The notes under the pieces were generated by a model that ran no database searches, had not been told where the DNA came from, and worked only from the letters and a program-made list of their open reading frames with translations. Below, in pieces: positions 8,269 through 15,884 of a DNA stretch of 29,707 bases (the stretch's first letter is position 1; each line of letters starts with the position of its first letter). The translations under genes and the position numbers were made by a program. The DNA is from an uncultured Mycoplasmatota bacterium (lineage in GTDB: Bacteria > Bacillota_I > Bacilli_A > RF39 > UBA660), in assembly GCA_900549625.1 (NCBI GenBank), contig URPE01000015.1, positions 1 through 29,707 of the forward strand, in the 5' to 3' direction.

Positions 8269-8980
8269 GATTATCACACTCATACATTATAATACTAGCA
8301 CTAACACCAGCATTTAAAGATTCACACTTATCACTCATTGGAATTTTAATAAAAGTATCACAAAACTCCCTACTAACACCCATGCCACTACCTTCACTAC
8401 CAATTACTATCCCATAATTACTATTTAAAGATAAATCTCTTATATTAACCCCCTTGCGGACATCCGTACCAATTATCTGATAGCCTTTTTTTAAAGTAGG
8501 TAAAAACTCCCTTAAATTTCTTCTTACTACATTAACATGAAAAATCATGCCCTCTGTACTTCTAATAACTTTAGGATTATATAAATCAACTGCATCATCA
8601 CTTATTATTATATTAGGCATCGAAAACGCTACTGCACTTCGAATGATAGTCCCTAAGTTACCTGGGTCTTGTATACCATCTAATATTAAAGCAGGCCCTA
8701 AAATATCTTTTTCTTCCATCTTTTTACATAAAGCAATAACTGGTGATATAGAAACTTGCATACTAACCCTTTTCATAACTGCTTCGGTAATTTTAAAACT
8801 TGGTACCCCATAATCTTCATCATTTAAAGAATATATTTCCATAACTAAATTCTTCTTTAAAGCCTCACGAACTAAATGATCTCCTTCCACAATAAAACTA
8901 TTCGTTAAATCTCTATATTTCTTATCTTTTAATTTTATTAAATTCTTAATCTTTGGATTATTTACTGATTCTATTTTCAT
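8261..8980 (-). CDS. SpoU/TrmH-family RNA 2'-O-methyltransferase (YsgA-like)
   Basis: SPOUT-class methyltransferase acting on rRNA or tRNA ribose. The N-terminal substrate-binding region (NPKIKNLIKLKDKKYRD, FIVEGDHLVREA) is the SpoU_sub_bind type, and the C-terminal domain shows all three SpoU motifs: DGIQDPGNLGTIIRSA, IVIGSEGSGMG and PMSDKCESLNAGVSASI. The length of 239 aa suits the YsgA group in Bacillota. The exact target nucleotide cannot be deduced. Its ATG shares a base with the preceding stop (TAATG), and it sits in an RNA-modification run with rimM and trmD. Confidence 0.9.
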   Translation of the reverse strand: MKIESVNNPKIKNLIKLKDKKYRDLTNSFIVEGDHLVREALKKNLVMEIYSLNDEDYGVPSFKITEAVMKRVSMQVSISPVIALCKKMEEKDILGPALILDGIQDPGNLGTIIRSAVAFSMPNIIISDDAVDLYNPKVIRSTEGMIFHVNVVRRNLREFLPTLKKGYQIIGTDVRKGVNIRDLSLNSNYGIVIGSEGSGMGVSREFCDTFIKIPMSDKCESLNAGVSASIIMYECDNHE

Positions 8981-9612
8981 TAATCTCTTAACCTCTTTCT
9001 AGCACCCTTATAATCTGGATAATATAAAGCTACTTTTTCCCAAAACCTAGGACTATGATTAGCCTCATAAAAATGACATAACTCATGAATAATAACATAA
9101 TCAATTAAATCTAAGTCTTTTTTTAATAACTCACTATTTAAAGTAATTGTATGCCTACTTAAATTATTAACACCCCATCTAGTCTTCATATATCTAATTT
9201 TTAAAGTAAAAAATGGTATATTATCAAAATACTTGGCTATTCTATCTAACTCCATATTAAATACTCTTACACACTCTTCTTTATAAAACTTCATTAAAGT
9301 AGTATTATTCTTTGTCGTTATAAAAGATGAACTAATACTAGTCTTAGTAACACCCTCGTCAAATATAACAGTATACGGTTTACCTAAATAATAGAAAAAC
9401 TCATCTTTAGTACTTTCCATCTCTTTCTTATGAAGTAACTTAATAAGTGCATATTCATTTCTTTTTAACACTGATAATATATTATCTATAGAGACTCTCT
9501 TACTTACTCTAACTTCTAGTGTATCAGTATCAATAAATTGCATATATATATTCTTATTATTTTTTCTTGTAATCACCAAATTTATCTCTTTATTATCTAA
9601 TGTAATAGTCAT
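8980..9612 (-). CDS. YgjP-like (DUF45) zinc metallopeptidase-fold protein
   Basis: The zinc motif HELCH (about residues 176-180) followed by EANHSPRFW identifies the YgjP/DUF45 family. Upstream is the conserved KTRWG-type segment (RYMKTRWGVNNLSRHTITLN, given once). Family members are SprT/minigluzincin-like; YgjP itself has been linked to UTP hydrolysis, but the role here is unproven. I start it at the ATG at 9610-9612 (210 aa), 4 bases after a GAGGTG site. A GTG start 12 bases upstream would consume that site. The protein has no signal peptide and is probably cytoplasmic. Confidence 0.85.
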   Translation of the reverse strand: MTITLDNKEINLVITRKNNKNIYMQFIDTDTLEVRVSKRVSIDNILSVLKRNEYALIKLLHKKEMESTKDEFFYYLGKPYTVIFDEGVTKTSISSSFITTKNNTTLMKFYKEECVRVFNMELDRIAKYFDNIPFFTLKIRYMKTRWGVNNLSRHTITLNSELLKKDLDLIDYVIIHELCHFYEANHSPRFWEKVALYYPDYKGARKRLRD

Positions 9613-9687
9613 ACCACACCTCACTATTTAAGTTTAATCTAGTTTATTAAAAAATGCAAATAAAAAAGTTAAGTAATATATACCTAA

Positions 9688-10113
9688 CTAAAAGTCTTCA
9701 TCAATCGAATCAATTGTTTCTAATTCCGTTTCAATAACACTTTTAAACCTTCTTTTAAAAACAACTATTCTCTTTCTTAAATTTTCTCCATCAGTTTCTA
9801 ACTTTTCAGCTTTAATTAAAGCCTCATTAACTATTCTAGAAGCATTACGCCTTGCTTCTTCAATAACCCGTTTTGATTCTTCACTAGCCACTTTTTTAAT
9901 TTGATTACTAGCATCCTCTGCCACAAGCAAGGCTTTATTAAGCGTGTTTTCCATATTTTGATATTTAATTAACTCTTCTTTTAATGATTTAATTTGTTCA
10001 TCTCTATTCTTTAAATTATTAAGCATAGACTCATATTCTTTTGTAACATCATTAACGAAGGCATTAACTTCATTTATATTATAGCCCTTTAAACTAACAC
10101 TAAACTTTTTCAC
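9688..10113 (-). CDS. divIVA: DivIVA-domain cell-division/polarity protein
   Basis: DivIVA proteins bind curved membrane at poles and septa and recruit other proteins. The N-terminus FSVSLKGYNINEVNAFV is the DivIVA membrane-binding domain, with the F-x-x-x-x-G-Y-x-x-x-E-V pattern. Residues about 25-130 are almost entirely coiled coil. At 141 aa it is short, near GpsB/DivIVA minimum size, so GpsB-like function is possible. The start is a GTG shortly after AAGGTGG. It follows sepF, the usual Gram-positive arrangement, though the YlmG and YlmH genes between them are missing. Confidence 0.88.
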   Translation of the reverse strand: MKKFSVSLKGYNINEVNAFVNDVTKEYESMLNNLKNRDEQIKSLKEELIKYQNMENTLNKALLVAEDASNQIKKVASEESKRVIEEARRNASRIVNEALIKAEKLETDGENLRKRIVVFKRRFKSVIETELETIDSIDEDF

Positions 10114-10139
10114 GCTCCACCTTCTTTTTTATCTAATTA

Positions 10140-10559
10140 TTACCAATCAATTTCTTCATCATTACTTTGATTATTCTTAGTTTGTCTTTCATTATCATCA
10201 GTTATCTTACCTTGAATATTAACATTCTTTGGTGTACACAAATATATTCCAACGCCTATTTTTTGCATCGTTCCACCTATAGCATACACGCATCCAGACA
10301 AAAAATCAATAATTCTTTTAGCCTGTGCTGATGTTACTCTTTTTAAATTAACAACAACACTATTACGATTCTTTAAGTGATCAGCAATCTGTTGTGATTC
10401 AGAGTAAGCCCTAGGCTCAAGTAATATCATTTTATTACCTGTTTTATCAGCCTCTTTTAAAGCTTCATTTTCACTTACATTATAATATTCATCTTCACTA
10501 TAACCATTTTCATAATCTTCATCTTCTGCAAATAATTTTTTTATTTTCCCAAACGCCAT
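10140..10559 (-). CDS. sepF: Cell-division protein SepF
   Basis: SepF anchors FtsZ filaments to the membrane and shapes the septum. The protein has an N-terminal amphipathic start (MAFGKIKKLF), an acidic linker (about residues 12-35), and the SepF domain: EPRAYSESQQIADHL, NSVVVNLKRV, QAKRIIDFLSG, YAIGGTMQKIG, then YLCTPKNV. The length of 139 aa is normal. It has its own promoter (10594-10622). No ftsZ or ftsA gene is in this window, so its partner lies elsewhere. Confidence 0.95.
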   Translation of the reverse strand: MAFGKIKKLFAEDEDYENGYSEDEYYNVSENEALKEADKTGNKMILLEPRAYSESQQIADHLKNRNSVVVNLKRVTSAQAKRIIDFLSGCVYAIGGTMQKIGVGIYLCTPKNVNIQGKITDDNERQTKNNQSNDEEIDW

Positions 10560-10593
10560 GTTCTATTTTCTCCCTTCGACTCTTTACTCTTTC

Positions 10594-10622
10594 ATTTTAT
10601 CAAAAAACAATTACTATTTCAA
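10594..10622 (-). promoter_or_regulatory. Sigma-A promoter of sepF
   Basis: On the minus strand TTGAAA (10617-10622), a 17-base spacer and TAAAAT (10594-10599) lie about 35 bases upstream of the sepF ATG. sepF is therefore likely uncoupled from the surface-protein gene before it. Confidence 0.6.
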
Positions 10623-10633
10623 TGCTATTTTTA

Positions 10634-11452
10634 TTAATCACTCATTTTAACCTCTATAACTGGTCTAATATAAGCCCCAGACTCAATTGTCTTGTTTTCT
10701 ACCCCACTAGTAGTACAAACATAAATCTCATCATTACTAGGTTTATTTATAATATGTATTGGATAATCACTAGCTTGCCACCAAGATTTAATAAGTGCAG
10801 CCTCACTACTATTAGGAATCCTTACTAATTCATTACTATATTTAATAGTCCCATCACTAAAAGAAAGTACAGATAACTTCCCTTTTTCTACAGCTAACTT
10901 AAGCCCCGGATGACTTAAAAACCACTTACTTACAACATTACCTACTAACGATTGACCATACATAACATTTTGTAATTGTAATTCATACCCACTAACTTTC
11001 CATATAGGTGTATTATGTATATTAGGATGATTAGTTAATATATAACATTTATCATTACCCAGTAATTCATCTTTAACACAATTTCTTAAAAGACAACTAC
11101 TACCTCTACACTCAAAATAAGAATCATTAGTCCCATATCCGCCTGCTAAAGCTATTTCTTCTGAACTTAAGCTTCTATTTAAAACTAATGTAACTATTTT
11201 CCCATTAATCCCTAATACTTTCCATGATTCATTAGCAAATTCAATCGTGTCACCTTGTCTATAATTTTTATATGGTATATCTAACTTAATAATAGATGAA
11301 GACCCCTCTATATCTTCCCTTATATCTTTTTTAATATTATTAACAAGTACTCTATTACTAACAGAAGCCGCTAATATACCCATCATAAGCATTAAAAACA
11401 CAAAGAAAAATGAATATAACAAAGATGTAGCCATAAACCCTTTTCTATTCAT
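10634..11452 (-). CDS. Pilin-like-anchored surface protein with C-terminal lectin-like domain
   Basis: The 272-residue protein begins MNRKGFMATSLLYSFFFVF. This short basic leader with Gly-Phe before a hydrophobic stretch resembles a type IV prepilin N-terminus, although the usual Glu at mature position 5 is absent. The body (residues about 60-272) has the layout GDTIEFANESWKVLGI ... WWQASDY ... GAYIRPVIEV. This ends in the (I/V)RPVI strand seen in formylglycine-enzyme/C-type-lectin-like folds (DUF6273/DUF1566-like). Two Cys pairs may form disulfides. A surface adhesion or display role is inferred. It has a broken paralogue at 19856-20397 and a distantly similar neighbour at 11987-13363. Confidence 0.7.
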   Translation of the reverse strand: MNRKGFMATSLLYSFFFVFLMLMMGILAASVSNRVLVNNIKKDIREDIEGSSSIIKLDIPYKNYRQGDTIEFANESWKVLGINGKIVTLVLNRSLSSEEIALAGGYGTNDSYFECRGSSCLLRNCVKDELLGNDKCYILTNHPNIHNTPIWKVSGYELQLQNVMYGQSLVGNVVSKWFLSHPGLKLAVEKGKLSVLSFSDGTIKYSNELVRIPNSSEAALIKSWWQASDYPIHIINKPSNDEIYVCTTSGVENKTIESGAYIRPVIEVKMSD

Positions 11453-11474
11453 ACAATAAAACCTTTCTATATCC

Positions 11475-11517
11475 CTAGTAAGACCTAATACAAGCTGCAG
11501 ACATTAGGTCTTACTAG
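11475..11517. repeat. Perfect 15-bp inverted repeat, 13-base loop
   Basis: CTAGTAAGACCTAAT (11475-11489) is the exact reverse complement of ATTAGGTCTTACTAG (11503-11517). The loop contains the palindrome CTGCAG. There is no T run after the stem on the minus strand, so it is not a classic terminator. It lies about 22 bases before the pilin-like gene and could be a regulatory RNA hairpin, RNase site or recombination site. Confidence 0.7.
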
Positions 11518-11584
11518 AAAAAGAAAATAACTATTATTCTTTTTATAATTTTGTCAGACCATAAGGCATATATACTAAACACCT

Positions 11585-11860
11585 CGTGGACTAGCAACTA
11601 CAGTTCAAGTTGATACGGTAATTCGCTTGTCCCTTCTCCTCCTTATATTTTCACATTATAGCCATGACTATAATGTCTTAATGAAGAAAGGGCTACCAAA
11701 CGGGACTAACCACATTACCGTTGTACGCATTGTTGACGTGGCCGTTGTTGTTCACATTGAACGTACTGTTCACATCGGAAGAGTTAGCCACTGCCATTTA
11801 CTGATACTTACCCAATATGTCACAAAGATAAAAATGTGGTTGGGATTTTTTTCTTTATAA
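11585..11860 (-). ncRNA. DGR-like template-repeat RNA cassette (no RT in window)
   Basis: On the minus strand, 11797-11693 reads in one frame as 34 residues ending FNVNNNGHVNNAYNGNVVSP-VW and a stop: 10 of 34 codons are Asn, mostly AAC. Runs of AAC codons in the N-V-N-N-N-G context are the hallmark of template repeats of diversity-generating retroelements, where adenines are mutagenised. No ribosome site precedes this frame. Downstream come a stem ACATTATAG/CTATAATGT (11653-11676) and an untranslatable GC-richer tail, as expected for a structured template RNA. No reverse transcriptase or Avd gene is visible, and no variable repeat matching at non-adenine positions was found here. The call is inference from pattern. 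Confidence 0.5.
11653..11676 (-). repeat. 9-bp stem-loop in the DGR-like cassette
   Basis: ACATTATAG (11653-11661) pairs perfectly with CTATAATGT (11668-11676) around a 6-base loop. It lies just after the template-like stretch in minus-strand order. Confidence 0.6.
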
Positions 11861-11920
11861 AAGTATATCTACTTTTTAAGCTCATGATCTATTTTCTTTC
11901 TTTTTTCTAAATTTGAATTA

Positions 11921-11967
11921 CCCTAGGCATTCGCCTAGGGGCTTCCTCGGGCGGATATACTCCCGCC
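11921..11967 (-). repeat. Two GC-rich hairpins just after the 11987-13363 gene
   Basis: GGCGG/CCGCC (11950-11954 with 11963-11967) and CCCTAGGC/GCCTAGGG (11921-11928 with 11933-11940, 4-base loop) lie 20-66 bases past the surface gene's stop. Neither is followed by a T run. In DGRs a short GC-rich hairpin next to the variable repeat promotes mutagenic homing, and this position would suit that; a degenerate terminator is the alternative. Confidence 0.55.
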
Positions 11968-11986
11968 AGCGATGTTTTATTACACC

Positions 11987-13363
11987 CTATCCAAGAATGA
12001 ATGGATTACTTGAACTGCCATCTCCGCTTTTAATTGAAACATTGGATAATAAATATGTCGTTGGCTTTATGTCATATTTTTTATAAACAACTGTATCTCC
12101 ACTATTGTTAAAAACTACACTTCCATAAATGAGATAATTTCCAAAAACTGCATAACTAGCTAATGCTACTGGATTTAAAAACCATTGAGTATTACCATCA
12201 TATAACCAATCATTATTATAACATTCCGAATAGTTACCCCAAACACCCAAATCTGTGTTTAAACATGTTGCTCGATCAGTTGTACTGCCGCCACTTGTTG
12301 CATAACCATAATCGCTGGGATACATTATTGCCAATTTACCAGTCCACGTTGCTGTTCTTGTCACAGTGTCAGTACACCAAGTTGATCCAATAGTACATTT
12401 TTTTCCAGTATCATTTTCTCTTTCAGATTGATATAATTTTGCGGTTAAATAGCTAGAATTTGTAGCACCAGTATTCCACACGGCATCTCCTATTAACAAT
12501 TTTAATTTATCATTTATTCCACTACTTGTAAAACTACAACTTGATGTTGTATCGCCATGACCAGTATAACATGTACCTGATTTTTTATTCCAATATAACG
12601 ACCCGCCTACTGACTCACTTTCATAGCCTGGATTTAATAATTTCATTAAATCTGCTTGGCTCCACTCATTAACACCCATACCTGAATTAAGTGAACTATC
12701 ACCACTAGCACTCGTATCCCATGAGTAACTTCCTATCGATGAAGCTCTTATTAATTTTACTCTGTCTTCTTTATTTCCTTTGCCATCATCAACACTCTTC
12801 ATTGTACCTATGATTCGCCATATATCGCCATCGATATTTACGTAGTTATTTGGGTTAGCTCCGATATATCTTATATTCCCATAATCATCTATTGCTAGGT
12901 TTGTTTTATCTGTTTGGGCTAATTTTGTTATATATTCTGATATCATTGGTGGTTTAACTTTAAAATACAAATCACACTTTGTTCTTGTATTATTTGTAGC
13001 GTTATATTTTTGATAATTTACAAGGGCTGTCCAATTAGTTTGATCCCAGCCTACTGTAACACCATTAGTACAAGTGCTTTTAGTAGTATCTAATGTGTAT
13101 CCACTATCTTGTGTAGGAATATCTCTTGTTATCTTATCATCAACATAATAAGCAAAATAAATGTCGCCTGGATCACTCACAGTTCCATTTATCACATTAA
13201 ATTGTTTTTGTTCATTAAAGGCTGCAAAAGCTTTATATAAACACATACCACTAATTAGTAGAACACTAAATACTAAAGTAACAATAATCATCTTTCTTTT
13301 TAAATTAGTCTCTTTATATTTTAAAGGCTTTATTTTATCATTATTATTTAATATTTTCCTCAT
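11987..13363 (-). CDS. Large exported surface protein with lectin-like C-terminal region
   Basis: This 458-residue protein has a basic start (NNNDKIKPLKYKETNLKRK) and one membrane segment (about residues 25-48), ending in KAFAAFNEQ, a SipW-like or uncleaved signal. A beta-rich Thr/Asn/Ser body with several Cys follows, including TCTNGVTVGWDQ and DIWRIIG. The C-terminal third has repeated W-L and Y-A-F motifs (WFLNPVALASYAVFGNYLIY), then IKPTTYLLSNVSIKSGDGS and NPFILG. This resembles C-type-lectin/formylglycine-enzyme-like domains used as binding modules. The high Trp, Gly and Ser content suits extracellular display. Function is not established. GC-rich hairpins and the DGR-like cassette follow it. 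Confidence 0.75.
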   Translation of the reverse strand: MRKILNNNDKIKPLKYKETNLKRKMIIVTLVFSVLLISGMCLYKAFAAFNEQKQFNVINGTVSDPGDIYFAYYVDDKITRDIPTQDSGYTLDTTKSTCTNGVTVGWDQTNWTALVNYQKYNATNNTRTKCDLYFKVKPPMISEYITKLAQTDKTNLAIDDYGNIRYIGANPNNYVNIDGDIWRIIGTMKSVDDGKGNKEDRVKLIRASSIGSYSWDTSASGDSSLNSGMGVNEWSQADLMKLLNPGYESESVGGSLYWNKKSGTCYTGHGDTTSSCSFTSSGINDKLKLLIGDAVWNTGATNSSYLTAKLYQSERENDTGKKCTIGSTWCTDTVTRTATWTGKLAIMYPSDYGYATSGGSTTDRATCLNTDLGVWGNYSECYNNDWLYDGNTQWFLNPVALASYAVFGNYLIYGSVVFNNSGDTVVYKKYDIKPTTYLLSNVSIKSGDGSSSNPFILG

Positions 13364-13429
13364 AAAACAATCCCTCTATCTTTCTTACTTAATTTTAACA
13401 TAAACTAAAAATAAATAAAATACTTAAAT

Positions 13430-15574
13430 TTAAGATATAGCCATATTTATTACTAAAACACCTTTTTTATCAATAACAGTATTCTCTAATATACTTTGAC
13501 TAACTACTTTACCATTACCTTCTAATTTATAACTAAGCCCTACAAAATTACAATATCTTATAACCTCGTTTTCACTCCATCCAGTCATATTAGGCATTAA
13601 GGCTACATCATCATTTGTTTTAATAAATACTTTAGATCCTTTTATTACTCTTGTTTTATTTAATGGATATTGATTTGTCACATACTTGCCATTTCCTATT
13701 ACAATAGGTGTTAAACCTATTTTTTTTAGTTCTTCTACCGTTGCAGTTGTTTCTTTAGAAATATATTGGGCTAAATCAATAATCATTGTTTTATCAATTG
13801 AACTTTCTTCATTAGTAACTTCTACTATATTTGCCACATCTTTAATTGTATTACTTACTGCACCATAAATTTTATTAGAATTACCTTTAAATTGTTTAGT
13901 AGCAAAATAAAATACATATTGCGGATTTTCATAAGGAAATAAACCTAGGAAAGACTTAATATAATCAGTAGTCCCAGTTAAATAACCACCACTTGGACTT
14001 GCTATTTGGGCAGTACCCGTTTTACCAGCAATTGTAACATTACTAGGTGCATAGTTTTTATTATAAAGAAAACTATTATATACAACGTTATACATAAGAC
14101 TTTTCATTGCCTTAATGTTTTCTTTAGAACCTATTGTTCCTACTTCTGTTCTTTTACCTTCCATTACTACTTTACCACTAGCATCAACCATTTTAGAAAC
14201 TATATACGGTTTTATCATAACCCCATCATTAGCAAAAGCACTCATTGCTTGTAAAAGTTGAATTGGTGTAACACTTATCCCTTGACCAAAAGAAGCATTA
14301 GCAAGTTCTGATTCATAAGTAAAATCAATACTGCCACTTGCTTCCCCTGGTAAAGTTATACCCGTTTTTTTACCAAAACCACATAAATCATAAAAATCAC
14401 TTAGTTTTGCCGACCCAAGTTTTAAAGCTAAATTAGTAGCCGCAACATTAGATGAATATGCAAAACCTGTATCATAAGAAATATTACCCCATCCAACATT
14501 ATTAAAGTCTTTTATTTTAGTTTGTCCATCTTGTAAGGTTATAGTACCAGATAAATAATCTTCCTTACCATTATAGACCCCATTTTCCATCGCCGCAAGC
14601 CAGGAAAATATCTTCATTGTACTACCTGGTTCATATTGATAAGCTACTAGTGGATTTAAATAATTAGTTAAATTATCTAATGTATTTGGATTAAAATTAG
14701 GATTTGTGGCACTTCCAACTATCGCCCCAGTTTTCGCATCCATCACCGTAAAAATAGTCCACTCTTGACTCTCATCTTTAGTAAAATTAGTTATGGCATT
14801 TTCTAATATATTTTGTACATCACTATTAATAGATAAATAAATATCACTACCGCTTACCGCATCTTCTTTTATTTCACTAGAAGTAGCCATCTTATAGCCA
14901 TAAGCATCTTTTTGATACTCTACATAACCATTACTACCTGAAAGCTGTTCATCAAAATAAGATTCAATTCCCATTTCCCCTTTTATTTCGCCTTCATCAT
15001 TTACTCTTGCATACCCTAAAATATAAGAAGCCCAAGAAGAATTAATATATTGTCTTTTCTTAGCTAAAGTTTCAAATATAATACCTGGTAAATCTAAAGC
15101 CAAAATAGCTTGTCTTTCATCTTCACTAATTTTACCCCAATTACCAAGTTCAACTTGATATAAATTCTGACTTAAATATTTAGTTATATCTTCTATACAT
15201 TTTGTTTTATTCTCTTCACTTGCAAGAACACCACATAAGCTAGTGGCCGTTTTATCTTTATCAACGACATGCTTGGGACTTGTCATATCCGTTGTCCTAG
15301 AAGGTGATAAAATAGCCACGACTTTATATGAATTAGCGTTCTTAGCTAGTGGTTTTCCATCTTTATCATAAATAATCCCTCTTGAAGCATAAAGTGTTTC
15401 ATGCGTTGTATTTCTATTACTTGCAAAACTAGCTAAATCAATACCATCTACACTAGGTGATAACACAACATAACATAGTTTAATTATTATTAGACAGAAA
15501 AAGAACCCAACAACAAGCATTGTAAGTTTTACATTAAGTTTAATTTTCCTGTTTTTTGGGTTCATTTTTTTCAT
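13430..15574 (-). CDS. ftsI: Class B penicillin-binding protein with PASTA domains (FtsI/PBP2B-like)
   Basis: This transpeptidase cross-links septal peptidoglycan. The protein has one membrane segment (about residues 17-37), the PBP dimerisation domain (about 58-230) and a transpeptidase domain. Catalytic motifs are S318-T-M-K (PGSTMK), S374-S-N and K518-T-G-T. Two C-terminal PASTA domains (about 600-712) are typical of Gram-positive PBP2B/SpoVD. The start ATG follows AGGAGAG. It lies 13 bases after ftsL, the conserved mraZ-rsmH-ftsL-ftsI order. SpoVD, the sporulation paralogue, cannot be excluded, but the position argues for the division enzyme. Confidence 0.95.
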   Translation of the reverse strand: MKKMNPKNRKIKLNVKLTMLVVGFFFCLIIIKLCYVVLSPSVDGIDLASFASNRNTTHETLYASRGIIYDKDGKPLAKNANSYKVVAILSPSRTTDMTSPKHVVDKDKTATSLCGVLASEENKTKCIEDITKYLSQNLYQVELGNWGKISEDERQAILALDLPGIIFETLAKKRQYINSSWASYILGYARVNDEGEIKGEMGIESYFDEQLSGSNGYVEYQKDAYGYKMATSSEIKEDAVSGSDIYLSINSDVQNILENAITNFTKDESQEWTIFTVMDAKTGAIVGSATNPNFNPNTLDNLTNYLNPLVAYQYEPGSTMKIFSWLAAMENGVYNGKEDYLSGTITLQDGQTKIKDFNNVGWGNISYDTGFAYSSNVAATNLALKLGSAKLSDFYDLCGFGKKTGITLPGEASGSIDFTYESELANASFGQGISVTPIQLLQAMSAFANDGVMIKPYIVSKMVDASGKVVMEGKRTEVGTIGSKENIKAMKSLMYNVVYNSFLYNKNYAPSNVTIAGKTGTAQIASPSGGYLTGTTDYIKSFLGLFPYENPQYVFYFATKQFKGNSNKIYGAVSNTIKDVANIVEVTNEESSIDKTMIIDLAQYISKETTATVEELKKIGLTPIVIGNGKYVTNQYPLNKTRVIKGSKVFIKTNDDVALMPNMTGWSENEVIRYCNFVGLSYKLEGNGKVVSQSILENTVIDKKGVLVINMAIS

Positions 15575-15587
15575 ACTCTCTCCTAAA

Positions 15588-15881
15588 TTATTCGTTTATA
15601 TTTTTAATATTGTTATTATTATAAGATAATCCTTTCTCTGTTGCAACTGATTCAATTTTATCAAGACTAGCAAGTTCATCTACTTGCATACTTAATGATT
15701 CATTAATACCTTCTTGGGTACTTACTTTATTTTTAATTTGTTCTAAAGCAATATTAGTTTCTGATAACTTAGCTTTTGTAAAAACTGTCGCGATTGGAAA
15801 AGATATAACAGCAAATAATATTAATGTATAAATCATCTTTTCCCCTTTTAATATTTTTACTCTTTTATTTCTTTTTTTCAT
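15588..15881 (-). CDS. ftsL: Small septal membrane protein FtsL-like
   Basis: This 97-residue bitopic protein has a basic cytoplasmic tail (KKRNKRVKILKGEK), one membrane helix (about residues 16-35) and an extracellular coiled coil (about 38-80) ending in LDKIESVATEKGLSY. That end matches the FtsL/DivIC C-terminal pattern. Sequence identity in this family is low, so the call rests on topology, size and place between rsmH and ftsI. FtsL forms a complex with DivIB and DivIC that activates FtsW-FtsI. It starts 3 bases after the rsmH stop. Confidence 0.85.
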   Translation of the reverse strand: MKKRNKRVKILKGEKMIYTLILFAVISFPIATVFTKAKLSETNIALEQIKNKVSTQEGINESLSMQVDELASLDKIESVATEKGLSYNNNNIKNINE

Positions 15882-15884
15882 ATA

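Larger units (their letters stand above)
11453..11986 (-). other. Non-genic 530-bp stretch between two surface-protein genes
   Basis: No protein-coding gene of convincing length is present. From right to left (minus-strand order) it holds two GC-rich hairpins (11921-11967), an Asn-codon-rich DGR-like cassette (11693-11820), a 9-bp stem (11653-11676), a GGAGG-rich structured tail down to about 11585 and a 15-bp perfect inverted repeat (11475-11517). The section 11590-11830 is visibly richer in G and C than the flanking genes. Confidence 0.7.

Noticed and set aside
11627..11860. Plus-strand open frame of 77 codons in the intergenic region
   Set aside because: It is the antisense shadow of the DGR-like cassette. 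Its composition is His/Val-rich and unlike any protein family I know, and it has no ribosome site.
12050..12240. 3' end of the 11987-13363 gene as the variable repeat for the nearby template-like cassette
   Set aside because: I aligned the sequences by eye; they differ at many G, C and T positions, not only at adenines, so this gene is not the cassette's target.
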